From: an uncultured Elusimicrobia bacterium
GTDB lineage: Bacteria; Elusimicrobiota; Endomicrobiia; Endomicrobiales; Endomicrobiaceae
Reading direction: 5' to 3'
Assembly (NCBI GenBank): GCA_947168325.1
Contig: CAMVLN010000104.1
Coordinates: 1-5,472, forward strand
Length of the DNA stretch: 5,472 nt
Below the pieces are notes generated by a model. That model did no database searches. It was not told the DNA's origin and saw only the letters and a program-made list of their open reading frames with translations. The translations under genes and the position numbers were made by a program. Below are positions 5,366 through 5,472 of the stretch, piece by piece; position 1 is the first letter of the stretch, and every line of letters begins with the position of its first letter.

Positions 5366-5472
5366 ATTAAAATTATTAATATTAATTTTTTTTATTTATT
5401 TATAAATATAATAAAAATTATATTTGAAAATTTATAACAAAAAATGCAATAATAAATGTTTTATTAAATAAT
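5366..5472. other. Extremely AT-rich 3' flank
   Basis: Only 5 of 107 bases are G or C (under 5%), compared with about 17% in the bacterial intergenic stretch at 3636-3956. No ORF, hairpin terminator or repeat element is apparent. This composition resembles 3' untranslated or intergenic DNA of very AT-rich eukaryotes such as some anaerobic fungi, amoebae or gut protists, which supports a eukaryotic origin for the sequence right of the junction. Confidence 0.5.

Overview
The window is low-GC DNA that looks bacterial across its first four-fifths. Three intact genes, a truncated fourth gene and a short leader ORF lie on the plus strand. They are preceded by bacterial ribosome-binding sites (AGGAG or AAGGAG ahead of the leader ORF, trpB2 and pyk; weaker ones ahead of the other two). 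Trp is encoded by TGG, so this is the standard bacterial code and not the Mycoplasma code. The taxon cannot be fixed from the sequence. A host-associated, reduced, AT-rich bacterium (for example an Endomicrobium-like gut symbiont) fits, but that is a guess.

Layout. Positions 1-336 form a long regulatory leader: a sigma70-like promoter (126-155), a 35-codon aromatic-rich leader ORF (169-276), and a 15-bp tandem duplication that contains the ribosome-binding site (297-326). A 12-nt segment inside the leader ORF (229-240) is complementary to both copies of that duplication. Next come trpB2 (337-1710, TrpB2-type PLP-dependent tryptophan synthase beta chain), a strong 15-bp hairpin terminator (1720-1760), pyk (1806-2834, a two-domain pyruvate kinase without the allosteric C-terminal domain), and a ZIP-family metal transporter (2922-3635). 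A 321-base AT-rich gap follows.

From 3957 the character changes. An rmuC-like gene keeps only its membrane anchor, coiled coil and the first edge of the RmuC domain, and stops at 4412. Six bases later begins a 315-residue ORF that resembles a eukaryotic syntaxin (Qa-SNARE). It has an N-terminal Habc-like helical region, Asn-rich low-complexity linkers, and a single hydrophobic C-terminal tail anchor. I see no canonical SNARE core motif in it. The DNA after it (5366-5472) has only 5 G/C in 107 bases, well below the bacterial intergenic DNA here (56 of 321). The simplest reading is a junction with eukaryotic (host) DNA near 4385-4420, either an assembly or amplification chimera or a true insertion. 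A genuine acquisition of a SNARE-like effector by a symbiont would be exciting, but the sequence alone cannot separate these.

The best candidate for a new regulatory system is the trpB2 leader. A leader ORF whose only Trp codon (244-246) lies just after an anti-Shine-Dalgarno segment (229-240) could couple Trp supply to exposure of the trpB2 ribosome-binding site. The metabolic genes do not form an obvious pathway together: tryptophan from indole and serine, the last step of glycolysis, and divalent metal uptake.
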